Part shown: one piece after another, positions 1-7,676 of the stretch
Position numbering within the stretch: position 1 is the first letter of the stretch
Layout of the letters: each line of letters starts with the position of its first letter
Assembly (NCBI GenBank): GCA_028684915.1
Contig: JAQUEZ010000106.1
Location: 1 to 19,240, forward strand
From: Desulfobulbus sp.
GTDB lineage: Bacteria; Desulfobacterota; Desulfobulbia; Desulfobulbales; Desulfobulbaceae
DNA length: 19,240 nucleotides
Reading direction: 5' to 3'
Made by a program: the position numbers and the translations under genes
Notes under the pieces: model-generated
Database searches by the model: none
The model's input: the letters and a program-made list of their open reading frames with translations, nothing else
Told to the model about the DNA's origin: nothing

Positions 1-26
1 TTTTTTTATAATGTAAAATTAGTCAG

Positions 27-182
27 TTACAACGGTCCTTTCATTTTGAACGGCGCCAAAAGTTTACGAAAGGCTTGTTCAGAGACCTCGTATTTACTGG
101 GTTTCTGAGTAAAGCGGGAACTGCTGATGGTCCAGTCAATATTAACAGGAGGATGTGGACTCCTTACGAGAAAATCACTGGT
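27..182 (-). pseudogene. possible C-terminal remnant of an unidentified protein
   Basis: An open frame of 51 codons runs from just after an in-frame TAA to a TAA at 27-29 on the minus strand. It has no plausible start codon or ribosome binding site. The peptide is polar and protein-like (it contains NIDWTISSSRFTQKPSKYE and ends KMKGPL), which reads more like a real C-terminus than random frame, but I do not recognise the family. It could be the tail of a transposase or of another gene cut off by rearrangement. The rest of 1-233 shows nothing else I can support apart from a weak GAGCA/TGCTC hairpin downstream of the next gene. Confidence 0.22.
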
Positions 183-233
183 TTATCCTGAGCATTTATT
201 TGCTCGAATTAAGCATTGTGACCTCTGATCATG

Positions 234-1478
234 TTACGGCTTGCTAGAGTAAGCCTTGATCCGATCAATGACGTTCTGTTCGATATTGCGATAGAAGAAG
301 GTGTAGTCGTAGCCGTGAAACCAACCCGGCAACGTATTGTAGGGAGCGAAAAAATTGTGATAGTTCGCCGGAGCAGGCAGCGCTTCCGGGTCAATCACCA
401 ATGCTCCATTGTTGCTTTGTGCTCCAATGTAATGATTCACCTCGTAGGTGGAACTACCGTCCGGTTGTGGCTGGAAAATTGCGGGGTCTGCTCCTGGCAA
501 CGAACCCTTGTAAAAAACTGCCCCCAAATTCGCCGTCGCGGGCGCCGCCGTTGACTCGATGGCGCCAGGGGCAGTGGCAACCCATGTCAAGGGATTCACG
601 CTGTACGCGTTCTTTCTCACCAATTCCATCTTCCCCCGCGAGCTGGTTGGAACCATCGACCAATCCCCTGGAGTTTGCTGAGTGTTATAGGTGACGATGC
701 AGCCGGTCTGAGCCTTGTCACTGCAGATGCCGACAAGTGCCAATGAATTGGGATAACTGTTCATGTCGTCCGAAGTCACGGACCAACCGATCACATAGGC
801 AGCCACCAGAAGTTTCCGCAAGGCCGGGTCTCCAAACTTGTTTTCCAGCAAATAAAGCAGCATGTTTGCGCCCTGACTATGACCGGCCAGGATGAATGGC
901 CGCGGCTGTCCATTGGCAGCTTTATTGTAGTGCGCCATGTAGTAATCGAACGCATTCGATACGTCCGCATAGGCCACTTCGAGAGCCTGGTTTGCGGCGC
1001 CGGCAAATTGCGGGGTGTTTTGCCACAAGACAGAGTTCAATACGTCAAGCCCGGACGACTGTTGGTAATAGGGGATGTAAACGTTGGCGCCAGCCTTCGC
1101 AAATACACCGATCTTGGATTCGACTTGCCATTTGATGATCGGATCAATGTAGGCTTGGGCCAGCGACTGGTTCCATCCCGGACTCCAGGTTGAAGTCAAA
1201 GGAGGCTGTGACTTGCTGTCGTAGCTGTAGGTGGTCGGATAGACGAAGAAGACATCCACTGGTTGGGAGCCGGTCGGGAGAGCCAGCCAATTTTGCGTTT
1301 GGGAGTAATCGATGGGGACCGCAGCGGGGGCGGGTTTCTCTTCATCAACACCGTAGGAGGTCAATGGTGAAATGATTGAGAAGGCGAACACATAAGCCAA
1401 GCACTTAAAAACCTGAAGCCAATGCTTCGTATTGCCATTCAATAGTGTATCCTTCTCGCCCTTAGCTTTGTCCATCAT
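234..1478 (-). CDS. secreted DUF3089 alpha/beta-hydrolase-like protein
   Basis: A 414-residue protein of the DUF3089 family, lipase/esterase-like alpha/beta-hydrolase relatives whose substrates are mostly unknown. The nucleophile elbow GHSQGAN is visible, with the serine at about residue 201. It is preceded by the family-typical VDVFFVYPTTY segment near residue 75 and by NVYIPYYQQ near 132. The N-terminus is basic, then hydrophobic (LAYVFAFSIISPL), so export is likely. The start is set at the ATG at 1476-1478: AAAGGAG lies 5 bases upstream, whereas the GTG two codons earlier overlaps that Shine-Dalgarno sequence. The next codon is also ATG and is an alternative start. It is transcribed alone, away from the repeat block on its 5' side. 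Family assignment is firm; substrate is unknown. Confidence 0.85.
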   Translation of the reverse strand: MMDKAKGEKDTLLNGNTKHWLQVFKCLAYVFAFSIISPLTSYGVDEEKPAPAAVPIDYSQTQNWLALPTGSQPVDVFFVYPTTYSYDSKSQPPLTSTWSPGWNQSLAQAYIDPIIKWQVESKIGVFAKAGANVYIPYYQQSSGLDVLNSVLWQNTPQFAGAANQALEVAYADVSNAFDYYMAHYNKAANGQPRPFILAGHSQGANMLLYLLENKFGDPALRKLLVAAYVIGWSVTSDDMNSYPNSLALVGICSDKAQTGCIVTYNTQQTPGDWSMVPTSSRGKMELVRKNAYSVNPLTWVATAPGAIESTAAPATANLGAVFYKGSLPGADPAIFQPQPDGSSTYEVNHYIGAQSNNGALVIDPEALPAPANYHNFFAPYNTLPGWFHGYDYTFFYRNIEQNVIDRIKAYSSKP

Positions 1479-1516
1479 CTCCACTCCTTTTGTTGATAGG
1501 TATTATCCAGCGCGCG

Positions 1517-1712
1517 GTTGGGGTGAGGAACGAACCCCAACGTCATCATGATCGCCGGCCATGACCCCTTGTATCGATTTCGCAACCGCCCGCGTCCTGG
1601 TCGGGGCCAATGATCTCCGCCTCGATATGCCAGTGGATGCTCGAATGCGCCCAATCAACCATGCTGGGAACATTGTGCAGGCACCGTGTTGGGGTTTGTT
1701 CCTCACCCCAAC
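1517..1712. repeat. REP-bounded repeat element, copy 1
   Basis: The element is bounded by two inverted copies of a 25-bp palindrome (1517-1541 and 1688-1712). Each palindrome has arms GTTGGGG/CCCCAAC, and the two copies differ at one base when inverted. The 1544-1712 part recurs as a direct repeat at 2671-2839 with 17 mismatches in 169 bp and no gap (hand alignment). This is the architecture of paired REP sequences mobilised by REP-associated tyrosine transposases; no such transposase gene is visible here. The short open frames inside are translations of the repeat, not genes. Confidence 0.8.
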
Positions 1713-1744
1713 CTACGAGCTGGATGGAATTAAATCCGCCCCTT

Positions 1745-1807
1745 TTTCTACGTAAAGTTGAGGGGCGCGCAACTTTTGGCGCGTCCCTTTCGAACGCCGG
1801 GTTGGGC
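1745..1807 (-). other. attC-like integron recombination site (degenerate) after the HEPN-like gene
   Basis: Read on the minus strand, in the sense of the upstream gene, this stretch has the attC layout. It opens with R'' GCCCAAC (fits RYYYAAC), then a 5-base spacer and L'' starting GTTCGAA. A strong stem follows (GGGACGCGC paired with GCGCGCCCC around a short loop), then L' TCAAC, a 5-base spacer TTTAC, and a degenerate R' (GTAGAAA instead of GTTRRRY). The two L arms pair with an unpaired base on one side, as expected of extrahelical bases in folded attC. It begins 17 bases after the stop of the HEPN-like gene, the normal cassette position. A plain terminator hairpin is the main alternative. 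Confidence 0.55.
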
Positions 1808-1824
1808 AAACAATCGTGAACCAT

Positions 1825-2577
1825 TTAAGGGACGACTTCCCAGTCGATAGCCAAAAAATCCTCAACGAGGAGAATGGCCGGGATTGCGTCCGCCTTATTG
1901 ATTGTCTCGGGATGTCCGTTTGTGAGTACCATCAACGTCACGTATTGAGGCAGAATTACGGCTAACGATTCCAGTCTCGCAATGTGGGAGCGCTCAACAC
2001 AATATGTCGTGTTGGCGTCGTGGACTAGTTCGTGCCTCAATACGAAGAGTTGAGTGAAATCATTCCACCAGTTTGGAAACGCAGAAAGGGGAAATCCGTG
2101 AGCCAATGGCGATCTCGAAGGGACTGCATAAACCAGTCGCGTGTTTTCGACGGCTGCTCGGAAGCCATCTGGCAAAAAGAACGGGTCAAGAGCCCCAGCA
2201 ACTGACCCTGAGCTTTGTAATGTCAGTGCCTCAGTGACGAAGTCATAACGAGTAACCCCCTCTTGCTCTAGTTCATGTTCCGCCGGGAGTCGAATACGAT
2301 GCGCTTGAACGATTCGGTCGAAAAAAGACGCGTCTTGCTCAAGTGTGAACCGGAAGATGTCACGAAAGAAAGTTTCCAGGTGACCGGCTAATGCAATTAC
2401 ATACTGACGAATGCTCGTTCGAATGGAGGCGTCATCGCTCGCATGCAGGCGAAGTACTTCGTGCATATGGTGCACGATTGGATACAGGCGAGACATATAG
2501 CTGATCCCGACCTTTCGGACGTCGCCACGTGTGCGCACTTTGGCCTTTACGTGTTCGAGTTTTGGATTGCGAGCCAT
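1825..2577 (-). CDS. HEPN-like protein, possible integron-cassette gene
   Basis: A 250-residue, mostly helical soluble protein. I recognise no named family, but it carries RHELVH at residues 181-186, which fits the R-x4-6-H signature of HEPN domains; these often act as RNases in toxin-antitoxin and abortive-infection systems. The aromatic helical stretch before it (HLETFFRDIFRF, around 66-77) and the helices after it fit a HEPN-like bundle of the kind found in large uncharacterised HEPN families. No clear Shine-Dalgarno precedes the ATG. It stands alone: downstream comes an attC-like site, and ~169-bp direct repeats lie on both sides (1544-1712 and 2671-2839). No antitoxin-like partner gene is adjacent. 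The HEPN assignment rests on one short motif plus predicted helicity. Confidence 0.6.
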   Translation of the reverse strand: MARNPKLEHVKAKVRTRGDVRKVGISYMSRLYPIVHHMHEVLRLHASDDASIRTSIRQYVIALAGHLETFFRDIFRFTLEQDASFFDRIVQAHRIRLPAEHELEQEGVTRYDFVTEALTLQSSGSVAGALDPFFLPDGFRAAVENTRLVYAVPSRSPLAHGFPLSAFPNWWNDFTQLFVLRHELVHDANTTYCVERSHIARLESLAVILPQYVTLMVLTNGHPETINKADAIPAILLVEDFLAIDWEVVP

Positions 2578-2616
2578 AGTTTTAGTGTCTCAGAATCGAA
2601 ATTGTTGGAGTTGCTA

Positions 2617-2639
2617 GGGTCAGATCTTGAATCTTGAAT
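2617..2639 (+). repeat. short repeat motif, copy 1
   Basis: The motif reads GGGTCAGATCTTGAATCTTG and continues with AAT. An inverted copy differing at a few bases lies at 17613-17636 downstream of the reverse transcriptase gene. It resembles common intergenic repeat footprints seen near REP sequences; that link is from memory. Confidence 0.5.
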
Positions 2640-2648
2640 CGCACTGGA

Positions 2649-2839
2649 GCGCGGTTGGGTGTGTGATGTTCATCATGATCGCCGGCCATTGCCACTTGTA
2701 TCGTTTTCGCAGCCGCCCGCATCCTGGTCGCGGCCAATGCTCTCCGCCTCGATATGCCGGTGGATGCTCGAATGCGGCCAATCCACCGCACCGGGAACAT
2801 TGTGCAGGCGCCGTGTTGGGGTTCGTTCCTCACCCCAAC
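2649..2839. repeat. REP-bounded repeat element, copy 2
   Basis: Direct repeat of the element at 1517-1712. Positions 2671-2839 align without gaps to 1544-1712 at about 90 percent identity. The right-hand palindrome (2815-2839) is intact, while the left-hand one is eroded to GCGCGGTTGGG followed by unrelated bases at 2649-2670. With copy 1 it brackets the HEPN-like gene in direct orientation, so recombination between copies would delete that gene. Confidence 0.8.
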
Positions 2840-2877
2840 CTATGCGCTCCTAACTGAGGGCGGCATTGTTTGCAAGG

Positions 2878-4401
2878 CTACAGGAGGTTGTAGTTCTGCT
2901 TCATCTCCTCGTACACCAGGCTGGAAAAACCGCGAATGACTCCGCCGCCAGTCTCCATCCACCGCTTGTAATCCTTGGCCGCAGTGGGCCGTTCAACAAT
3001 GCCGACCACCGCATAGGGCACCTTCTGGCCGTTCTTGCTGTGAGTGACCAAAATTCCCATGTCGCCGCAGAGATAGGAGGTTGTGCCGGTCTTGTTATAG
3101 ACTAGGGTTCCCGGAGGAACCTCAGTGCCCCAGAAGATGCGGTCGCGGCCGGGCAGCGACATCACCCGCAGCATTTCCTGGGAACGGGGCAACTGGTTGT
3201 TCCACAGGGCCCGCAGAAACTGGACATAATCCTGGGGGAGGGCGCTGTTTTTGTAGGTTTTGCCGCCGGGAGGGATGTACTCCAAAATGCGCACCTTGCT
3301 AAAGATGCGACCGTATTGGCCATTGATCACCGCGTTGCACCGCGCCGGCCCGCCGACCTGGCGAATGAACCAGTTGGTGGCTTCATTGTCGCTGTGCTGG
3401 ATCATCTCTTCCATCATCTGGCGGTGGGTGGAGGTATATTTCAGTTTGCCTCTCTCCACCTGATCAAAGAAGGCCAGGGCCACAAAGGGCTTGATCATGC
3501 TGGCGGCCTGGAAGGAACGCTGGGCGTTGAGGCTGGCCAGATAGGTGTTGTTGGTCAGGTCGAAGGCAACCATCGCCGCCATATCCCGCTGTTGCAGACG
3601 GCCTTTGGCACGCTGTTCCTTTAAAAACATCTGGATTTTGCTGTTGATCCCAGCCGCGCGACTCTTGCTTATTTTCTGGTCGTTGCCAGCCTGGTTGTCT
3701 TTTTTTGCAGGCAAAACCGCCAGCCGGCACGACTTTGCCTGTTGGGAAAGGGGCGGATCAGCACCGATCCCTGCAGGATTGATCGCATTGACCAACCCTG
3801 GCCGTTCGAGGGCAGTGATCAGGGTGGGCGACTGTTTGCCCTGCAGACGCGACCGCTGCAGTTTGGCAATCCTGATCGCCTCGGCCTTGTCGGCCCAGCA
3901 ACGGAAGACCAGCGCGTAGCTGCGGGAGCCGGTTTGTTCAATCTGCAGCTTGGCGCGGTCATCCGGCGACAGACGGGCGGCAATCCGTTGGTAGTCTGGT
4001 CGCAATGCTTTTGGGGCGCTGCCGATGGCCAATTGCAGGTGGTAGAGGGAACTGTACGTCCCTTCCGGGAGAATATCCGCTGGGGTAAATCCTGCCGAGG
4101 ACAGGGCCTGGGACTGCTTGACGGCTAACTGCCGCGCTTGGCCCAGGGAGCCGCGCAGGGGATAGACCACCCCATACGCCCCATTCCTGCCGACGATCAG
4201 CAGTTGGCGGTTGGCGGGTGGAGAGAGGGTGCGGGCCAGTTTGCTCCGGTCGTCCAGCGCCTGCTGGACCTCCTGGTTCCAGGTATAGACCAAGGCGTAC
4301 CGCTTGGCGGGAGCGGCCACGGCGGAGGTCGCCAGCGTCAGGAGCAACAAGCAGAGCGGAAAAAATAATCGCGATAGTTTCACTCGAGTAATCGACGTCA
4401 T
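2878..4401 (-). CDS. secreted class A beta-lactamase-fold serine hydrolase
   Basis: A 507-residue precursor. The signal peptide is near residues 8-30 (LFFPLCLLLLTLATSAVA then AP). The C-terminal half is a serine beta-lactamase/DD-peptidase fold with all three core motifs: S301-M-I-K304 (SxxK), S337-D-N339 (SDN) and K437-T-G439 (KTG). I cannot place a convincing Omega-loop ExxxN, so hydrolysis of beta-lactams is doubtful and a penicillin-binding or other cell-wall role is possible. The N-terminal ~200 residues hold two stretches (near 34-110 and 160-200) of the pattern YALVY...A...L..AGF that look SPOR-like; this is inference. The start at the ATG 4399-4401 places the signal peptide correctly; the longer open frame to 4521 adds a non-signal basic stretch. 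Confidence 0.8.
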   Translation of the reverse strand: MTSITRVKLSRLFFPLCLLLLTLATSAVAAPAKRYALVYTWNQEVQQALDDRSKLARTLSPPANRQLLIVGRNGAYGVVYPLRGSLGQARQLAVKQSQALSSAGFTPADILPEGTYSSLYHLQLAIGSAPKALRPDYQRIAARLSPDDRAKLQIEQTGSRSYALVFRCWADKAEAIRIAKLQRSRLQGKQSPTLITALERPGLVNAINPAGIGADPPLSQQAKSCRLAVLPAKKDNQAGNDQKISKSRAAGINSKIQMFLKEQRAKGRLQQRDMAAMVAFDLTNNTYLASLNAQRSFQAASMIKPFVALAFFDQVERGKLKYTSTHRQMMEEMIQHSDNEATNWFIRQVGGPARCNAVINGQYGRIFSKVRILEYIPPGGKTYKNSALPQDYVQFLRALWNNQLPRSQEMLRVMSLPGRDRIFWGTEVPPGTLVYNKTGTTSYLCGDMGILVTHSKNGQKVPYAVVGIVERPTAAKDYKRWMETGGGVIRGFSSLVYEEMKQNYNLL

Positions 4402-4414
4402 GAGCTTGTATTTT

Positions 4415-4678
4415 TTATGTATAATTATTGTAAAAACAAGATGTTGATTGCGTTTCCGCATGCCCGGCCAACGCCTTGGCGGCAAATAAAGCAGAGAAAA
4501 GGCTGAGCATCGATTTAACACGGTTCCAATACATCATGACCCATCGTATCACCAAAATCCTTTGCAGTCGAAAAAACACTGTGCATTCTTTTTTCCACAA
4601 CGGATCTTCTTCCTTAAACATTCGACCCACCTGCTTGATTTCCCGATCTTCCCAGGTCCGCCTGAGCTTGCCTGACAT
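4415..4678 (-). CDS. doubtful small basic membrane-anchored ORF
   Basis: An 87-residue open frame fills most of the 300-base gap between the polyferredoxin and the serine hydrolase, in the same direction as both. It has a charged N-terminal half (RTWEDREIKQVGRMFKEED), several tryptophans, and one hydrophobic stretch near residues 58-72 (MLSLFSALFAAKALA). There is no Shine-Dalgarno before the ATG or the adjacent GTG, and I recognise no family. It may be a real small gene, a decayed gene, or chance. Apart from it I see no RNA gene or clear promoter in 4402-4701. Confidence 0.25.
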   Translation of the reverse strand: MSGKLRRTWEDREIKQVGRMFKEEDPLWKKECTVFFRLQRILVIRWVMMYWNRVKSMLSLFSALFAAKALAGHAETQSTSCFYNNYT

Positions 4679-4701
4679 CACAACACGAGAGCGCCGATAT
4701 G

Positions 4702-6063
4702 TTACATCACAAAAACGTAGATCGCACTCACAAGGAGCACGAGAATGTGCAGGCCATAATAGTTCCTTTTCGGGATCATGCCCGCAAAGTCGCGAGTATT
4801 GAAAAGATGGAGCACGTAATTGCCGGAAACCGTGCCGATGCCCATCAAGAGCAGGCCTATCCAGTGAATCGTTGCGGCGGAAATCGAAAAAGACAGGTGC
4901 TCGAGATGAAATCCAAACTGTCTTCCGAAGGTGGGGACGACATCGCCGATATTGGCGAGGAAATAATCGAGGCGATAGGCCAATTCACCGGTAAAGGCGA
5001 GCGGCACGAGGACCGGGACCATGGGCGAGAATTTTCCGAAGGAGGGGTCTTCAGTGGTTGTGAAGAGTGAGGCGCCAAAGCGAATCACCAGCGCGGCGCA
5101 ACCAAAGCCCAGCGCCAGCAAGAGGGTGAAGGCAAGGGCGTTGGAGCCGAACAACCACTGTTCAATCACGGTGTAGGGGGCGGTATGCTGGATGAACCGC
5201 GCCCATTGTGAACCGATCAGGAAGGGGATGATCAAGGAACACGTGAGATGGCGACCTTTGTTCATGATCAGCTCGACAAAGGGATTGCGCAGGTTCAAAC
5301 GTGGGCTGTCCTGGTCGCAGAGAGAGATGCAGCGCCCGCAGAGCAGGCAGTCGATGTTGTTTTTGATGTTGAAAGCGCCCAAGTATACCGGGCAACCCGC
5401 CGCGCTCTCCGTTCCTTTCTTGCAGGGAAAGGTTCGGCAGGTTCTGCATTTGCCCAGGTCGGGCCGCAGTTCGATCATTGACAGGGTGGCCGCCGCGCCG
5501 ATAATTTTCCCCATGGGGCAGAGATAGCGGCACCAGGACTGGCCACGGAAAAGGGTGGCCATGATCGAGGCCCCGAGGAGGATGCTCATGAGAAGCAGGG
5601 CCGTGCCGAGCGGCCACTGCTTCATCTCGGTCACCGATTCAGTCCAGATGATCAGGGCAAAAAAGATCAGGGCAAAGGAGGTGCAATGCTTGGTCAGGAA
5701 AAAAGGCGGTTCGCGGTTGAGGCTCAGCCCCAGTGCCTGCAGGATGCGGCCGACACCGGGGAAAGGGCAGATGCCGCACCAGAACCTGCCCAGGAAAAAC
5801 CAGCTCATCACGATGCTGACCCACCAGATTCCCCACGCCAGGAAGAGCGAGACGTTGCGGTTTGGATCCTCGGGACCGAACAGCCCCAAGAGAATAATGA
5901 GGGTAAAGGCGATGTCGCCAAAGCTGCGAAGATAGAAAAGGTTATGGCGATGTTGATAGAATCGTTTGATCCCTGGGAAACGGGCAAACAGATCGACACG
6001 CGCGTTTTCGTCGTAAACAAACAAAACCTTGATGATCTCTTTGATGCGTTCTAATCGCGGCAT
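4702..6063 (-). CDS. membrane polyferredoxin (NapH/NosR-C-terminal-like 4Fe-4S protein)
   Basis: A 453-residue polytopic membrane protein of the NapH/MauN/NosR-like electron-transfer type. Hydrophobic segments flank two cysteine pairs: WCGICP (C96, C99) and CRYLCP (C178, C182). A soluble loop follows with two [4Fe-4S] motifs: C206, C209, C214, C224 with a following proline, and C239, C242, C245, C249. Further membrane segments occupy roughly 270-453. It should carry electrons between a quinol or membrane donor and a periplasmic or cytoplasmic redox partner, but no such partner is adjacent. The start is the ATG at 6061-6063, with GGGGTGG 6 bases upstream. The open frame extends to a GTG at 6171, but that part is translated REP palindrome. 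The small membrane protein upstream is in the same orientation and could be co-transcribed. Confidence 0.8.
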   Translation of the reverse strand: MPRLERIKEIIKVLFVYDENARVDLFARFPGIKRFYQHRHNLFYLRSFGDIAFTLIILLGLFGPEDPNRNVSLFLAWGIWWVSIVMSWFFLGRFWCGICPFPGVGRILQALGLSLNREPPFFLTKHCTSFALIFFALIIWTESVTEMKQWPLGTALLLMSILLGASIMATLFRGQSWCRYLCPMGKIIGAAATLSMIELRPDLGKCRTCRTFPCKKGTESAAGCPVYLGAFNIKNNIDCLLCGRCISLCDQDSPRLNLRNPFVELIMNKGRHLTCSLIIPFLIGSQWARFIQHTAPYTVIEQWLFGSNALAFTLLLALGFGCAALVIRFGASLFTTTEDPSFGKFSPMVPVLVPLAFTGELAYRLDYFLANIGDVVPTFGRQFGFHLEHLSFSISAATIHWIGLLLMGIGTVSGNYVLHLFNTRDFAGMIPKRNYYGLHILVLLVSAIYVFVM

Positions 6064-6147
6064 GTCTGTCCACCCCTTGTGGCGCCAGATCCGTCTATGA
6101 TCTGAAAAAAAATTCCCAAATGGAAAAGTCGGGAGTGATCCTGGTTC

Positions 6148-6182
6148 AGCTCGTTGGGGTTCGCTCCTCACCCCAACGAGCT
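6148..6182. repeat. REP palindrome, 12-bp perfect arms, overlapping a stop codon
   Basis: The same palindrome as at 1517, 1688 and 2815, here with longer perfect arms (AGCTCGTTGGGG and CCCCAACGAGCT) around an 11-base loop. Its last two bases are part of the TAG stop of the membrane protein gene at 6181-6183. Lying between that gene and the polyferredoxin, it could attenuate or stabilise the transcript 3' end, as described for REP sequences. Confidence 0.8.
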
Positions 6183-6708
6183 AAGGGCATCTTTTTGCTG
6201 CAAAGAATTCAATCATTCCTAGCAGCATGAACGCCCTGGTCAGCGACGAGAAAAACATAACATAGGTGATGAGCAGGGGAATTTCCGCAAAGAGCTTGCG
6301 AGGATCGCCGCTTCCCCATCCCCAGGGTTCCCAGGCATATTCACGATAGATTTGATACAGGACAAGGTAGGCGAGAAGTGAAAAAACGCCTATCGCCAAG
6401 GCGAACCAAGCCTGGCGGAGCAGGGCGCTTCTTTTTCTGGGGTTGGAAAAGCGACTGCGGCCGGCAAAAGTAGCCAGGACGACAAACAGGGTGACGACCG
6501 TTGCAGTGGTGGTGATCAGCGCTGGAGAAACTTGGTCAAAGACGCCAGCCTCAAGCCCATAGGCACGCAACGGCAGGGCGTTGAGGAGAACATTGGAGAG
6601 GGGGAAGAAAACCGAAACACCGGCGAGAATGCCCCAAAGTCTTCGCAAAAAGGCCAGAAATTGCTGGAGTTCCTTCAGGTAGTCCGTGTGCGGTTCCGGG
6701 CGGTTCAT
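6181..6708 (-). CDS. four-helix inner-membrane protein, unknown
   Basis: A 175-residue protein with four hydrophobic segments, at roughly residues 20-45, 62-85, 98-122 and 140-165. A charged N-terminus (MNRPEPHTDYLKELQQ) and short loops suggest it stays in the inner membrane. I recognise no family and see no catalytic or metal-binding motif. The predicted ribosome binding site is weak (GAGG about 11 bases upstream). It is followed in the same direction by the polyferredoxin, after a REP palindrome that overlaps its stop codon. An accessory role to that protein is possible, but only by position. Confidence 0.6.
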   Translation of the reverse strand: MNRPEPHTDYLKELQQFLAFLRRLWGILAGVSVFFPLSNVLLNALPLRAYGLEAGVFDQVSPALITTTATVVTLFVVLATFAGRSRFSNPRKRSALLRQAWFALAIGVFSLLAYLVLYQIYREYAWEPWGWGSGDPRKLFAEIPLLITYVMFFSSLTRAFMLLGMIEFFAAKRCP

Positions 6709-6782
6709 GGCCGTATTCGCCTCGCTGAAAGCAATGGGAAAGCATGGAGGACAGGCATTTAAAAAAAATCAGACAGCATCAG

Positions 6783-7676
6783 CTACCGTATTTCTGCGGC
6801 GCGCAATTCTCGCATCATCTCTGCCGGGCTTTGCCCAAAGTAGCGCTTGAATTCACGACTGAACTGCGATGCGCTTTCATATCCTACCTTGTCAGCAGCA
6901 AGGTTGGCTTTGAAACTTTCCTGCATCATTAAATCCCTTGCTTTGGTCAATCTGATTTTTTTCAAATACTGCATGGGAGAATCCGACGTAATCTCTTTAA
7001 ATGCGCGATGGAACGCTGAAACGCTCAAGTGAGCCGTTTTGGCCAACTGTTCCACATCGAGTTTCCCTGCATAGTCGCTTTGCATAATTTTCAGGACGCG
7101 CGCCACCTGGGAAAACGTGCCGCTATGCACGGCCAGCGAATAGAGCACTGGCGCCTGGGCGCCGCACAGAGCCCGATACAATATTTCCCGCACTATTCCT
7201 GGTCCTAAAATTTGTGCTTCTGTTGCTGAACGCAAACATTTGACCAGCCGCGTCGTTGCATCCAGCATCTCCTCATCCATGACGGCCGGGCCGATTCCGC
7301 GAGGCAATATCCGTTCGCTGCCAGTGCCGATCCCGGTTTGCACATCAATTCGGCCGATCAGGTCATGCAACTGGCCCATGTCAATATCTATGTAGAGACC
7401 GCGTAATGGTTCCGCAGGGGTGGCAAAGGTCTCGCATTCGAACGGCATGGTTACCGAGGTCACCAGATAATGGTTGGCGTCATATCGAAACTTCTGGTCG
7501 CCCAGGTAGCCAATCTTGTGGCCTTGCACAACGATACAAAGCCCCGGGTTATACACCATTGGTTTTCTGGGGATGTGGCGCGTATCCTTAAATAAAAGCA
7601 CCCCCGGAAGCCGGGACGCAGAAGGTCCGTCATCAATTTCCGGAAAGCTCTGCAACAGTTCAGCCATCTTTGCCAT
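6783..7676 (-). CDS. AraC-family regulator, YqhC-like
   Basis: A 297-residue regulator with an N-terminal AraC-type cupin-like domain (residues about 15-165, including NPGLCIVVQGHKIGYLGD) and a C-terminal double helix-turn-helix (about 195-292, including LSVSAFHRAFKEITSDSPMQYLKKIRL and VGYESASQFSREFKRYFGQSP split over both helices). The N-terminal domain type and its position divergent from a YqhD-like dehydrogenase match YqhC of Escherichia coli, an aldehyde-responsive activator of yqhD. The start at the ATG 7674-7676 is supported by GGGGGA 6 bases upstream; the ATG seven codons earlier has no such site. It most likely controls the divergent aldehyde operon and perhaps itself. Family is firm; the inducer is inferred from the relative. 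Confidence 0.88.
   Translation of the reverse strand: MAKMAELLQSFPEIDDGPSASRLPGVLLFKDTRHIPRKPMVYNPGLCIVVQGHKIGYLGDQKFRYDANHYLVTSVTMPFECETFATPAEPLRGLYIDIDMGQLHDLIGRIDVQTGIGTGSERILPRGIGPAVMDEEMLDATTRLVKCLRSATEAQILGPGIVREILYRALCGAQAPVLYSLAVHSGTFSQVARVLKIMQSDYAGKLDVEQLAKTAHLSVSAFHRAFKEITSDSPMQYLKKIRLTKARDLMMQESFKANLAADKVGYESASQFSREFKRYFGQSPAEMMRELRAAEIR

Noticed and set aside
1503..1824. Small minus-strand ORFs beginning MRNKPQHG, and the matching one at 2582-2833
   Set aside because: They translate the REP repeat element in both copies; similarity comes from repeat DNA rather than a protein family.
6064..6171. GTG-start extension of the polyferredoxin
   Set aside because: The first residues are translated REP palindrome; the ATG at 6061-6063 has a proper Shine-Dalgarno sequence and gives the normal N-terminus.
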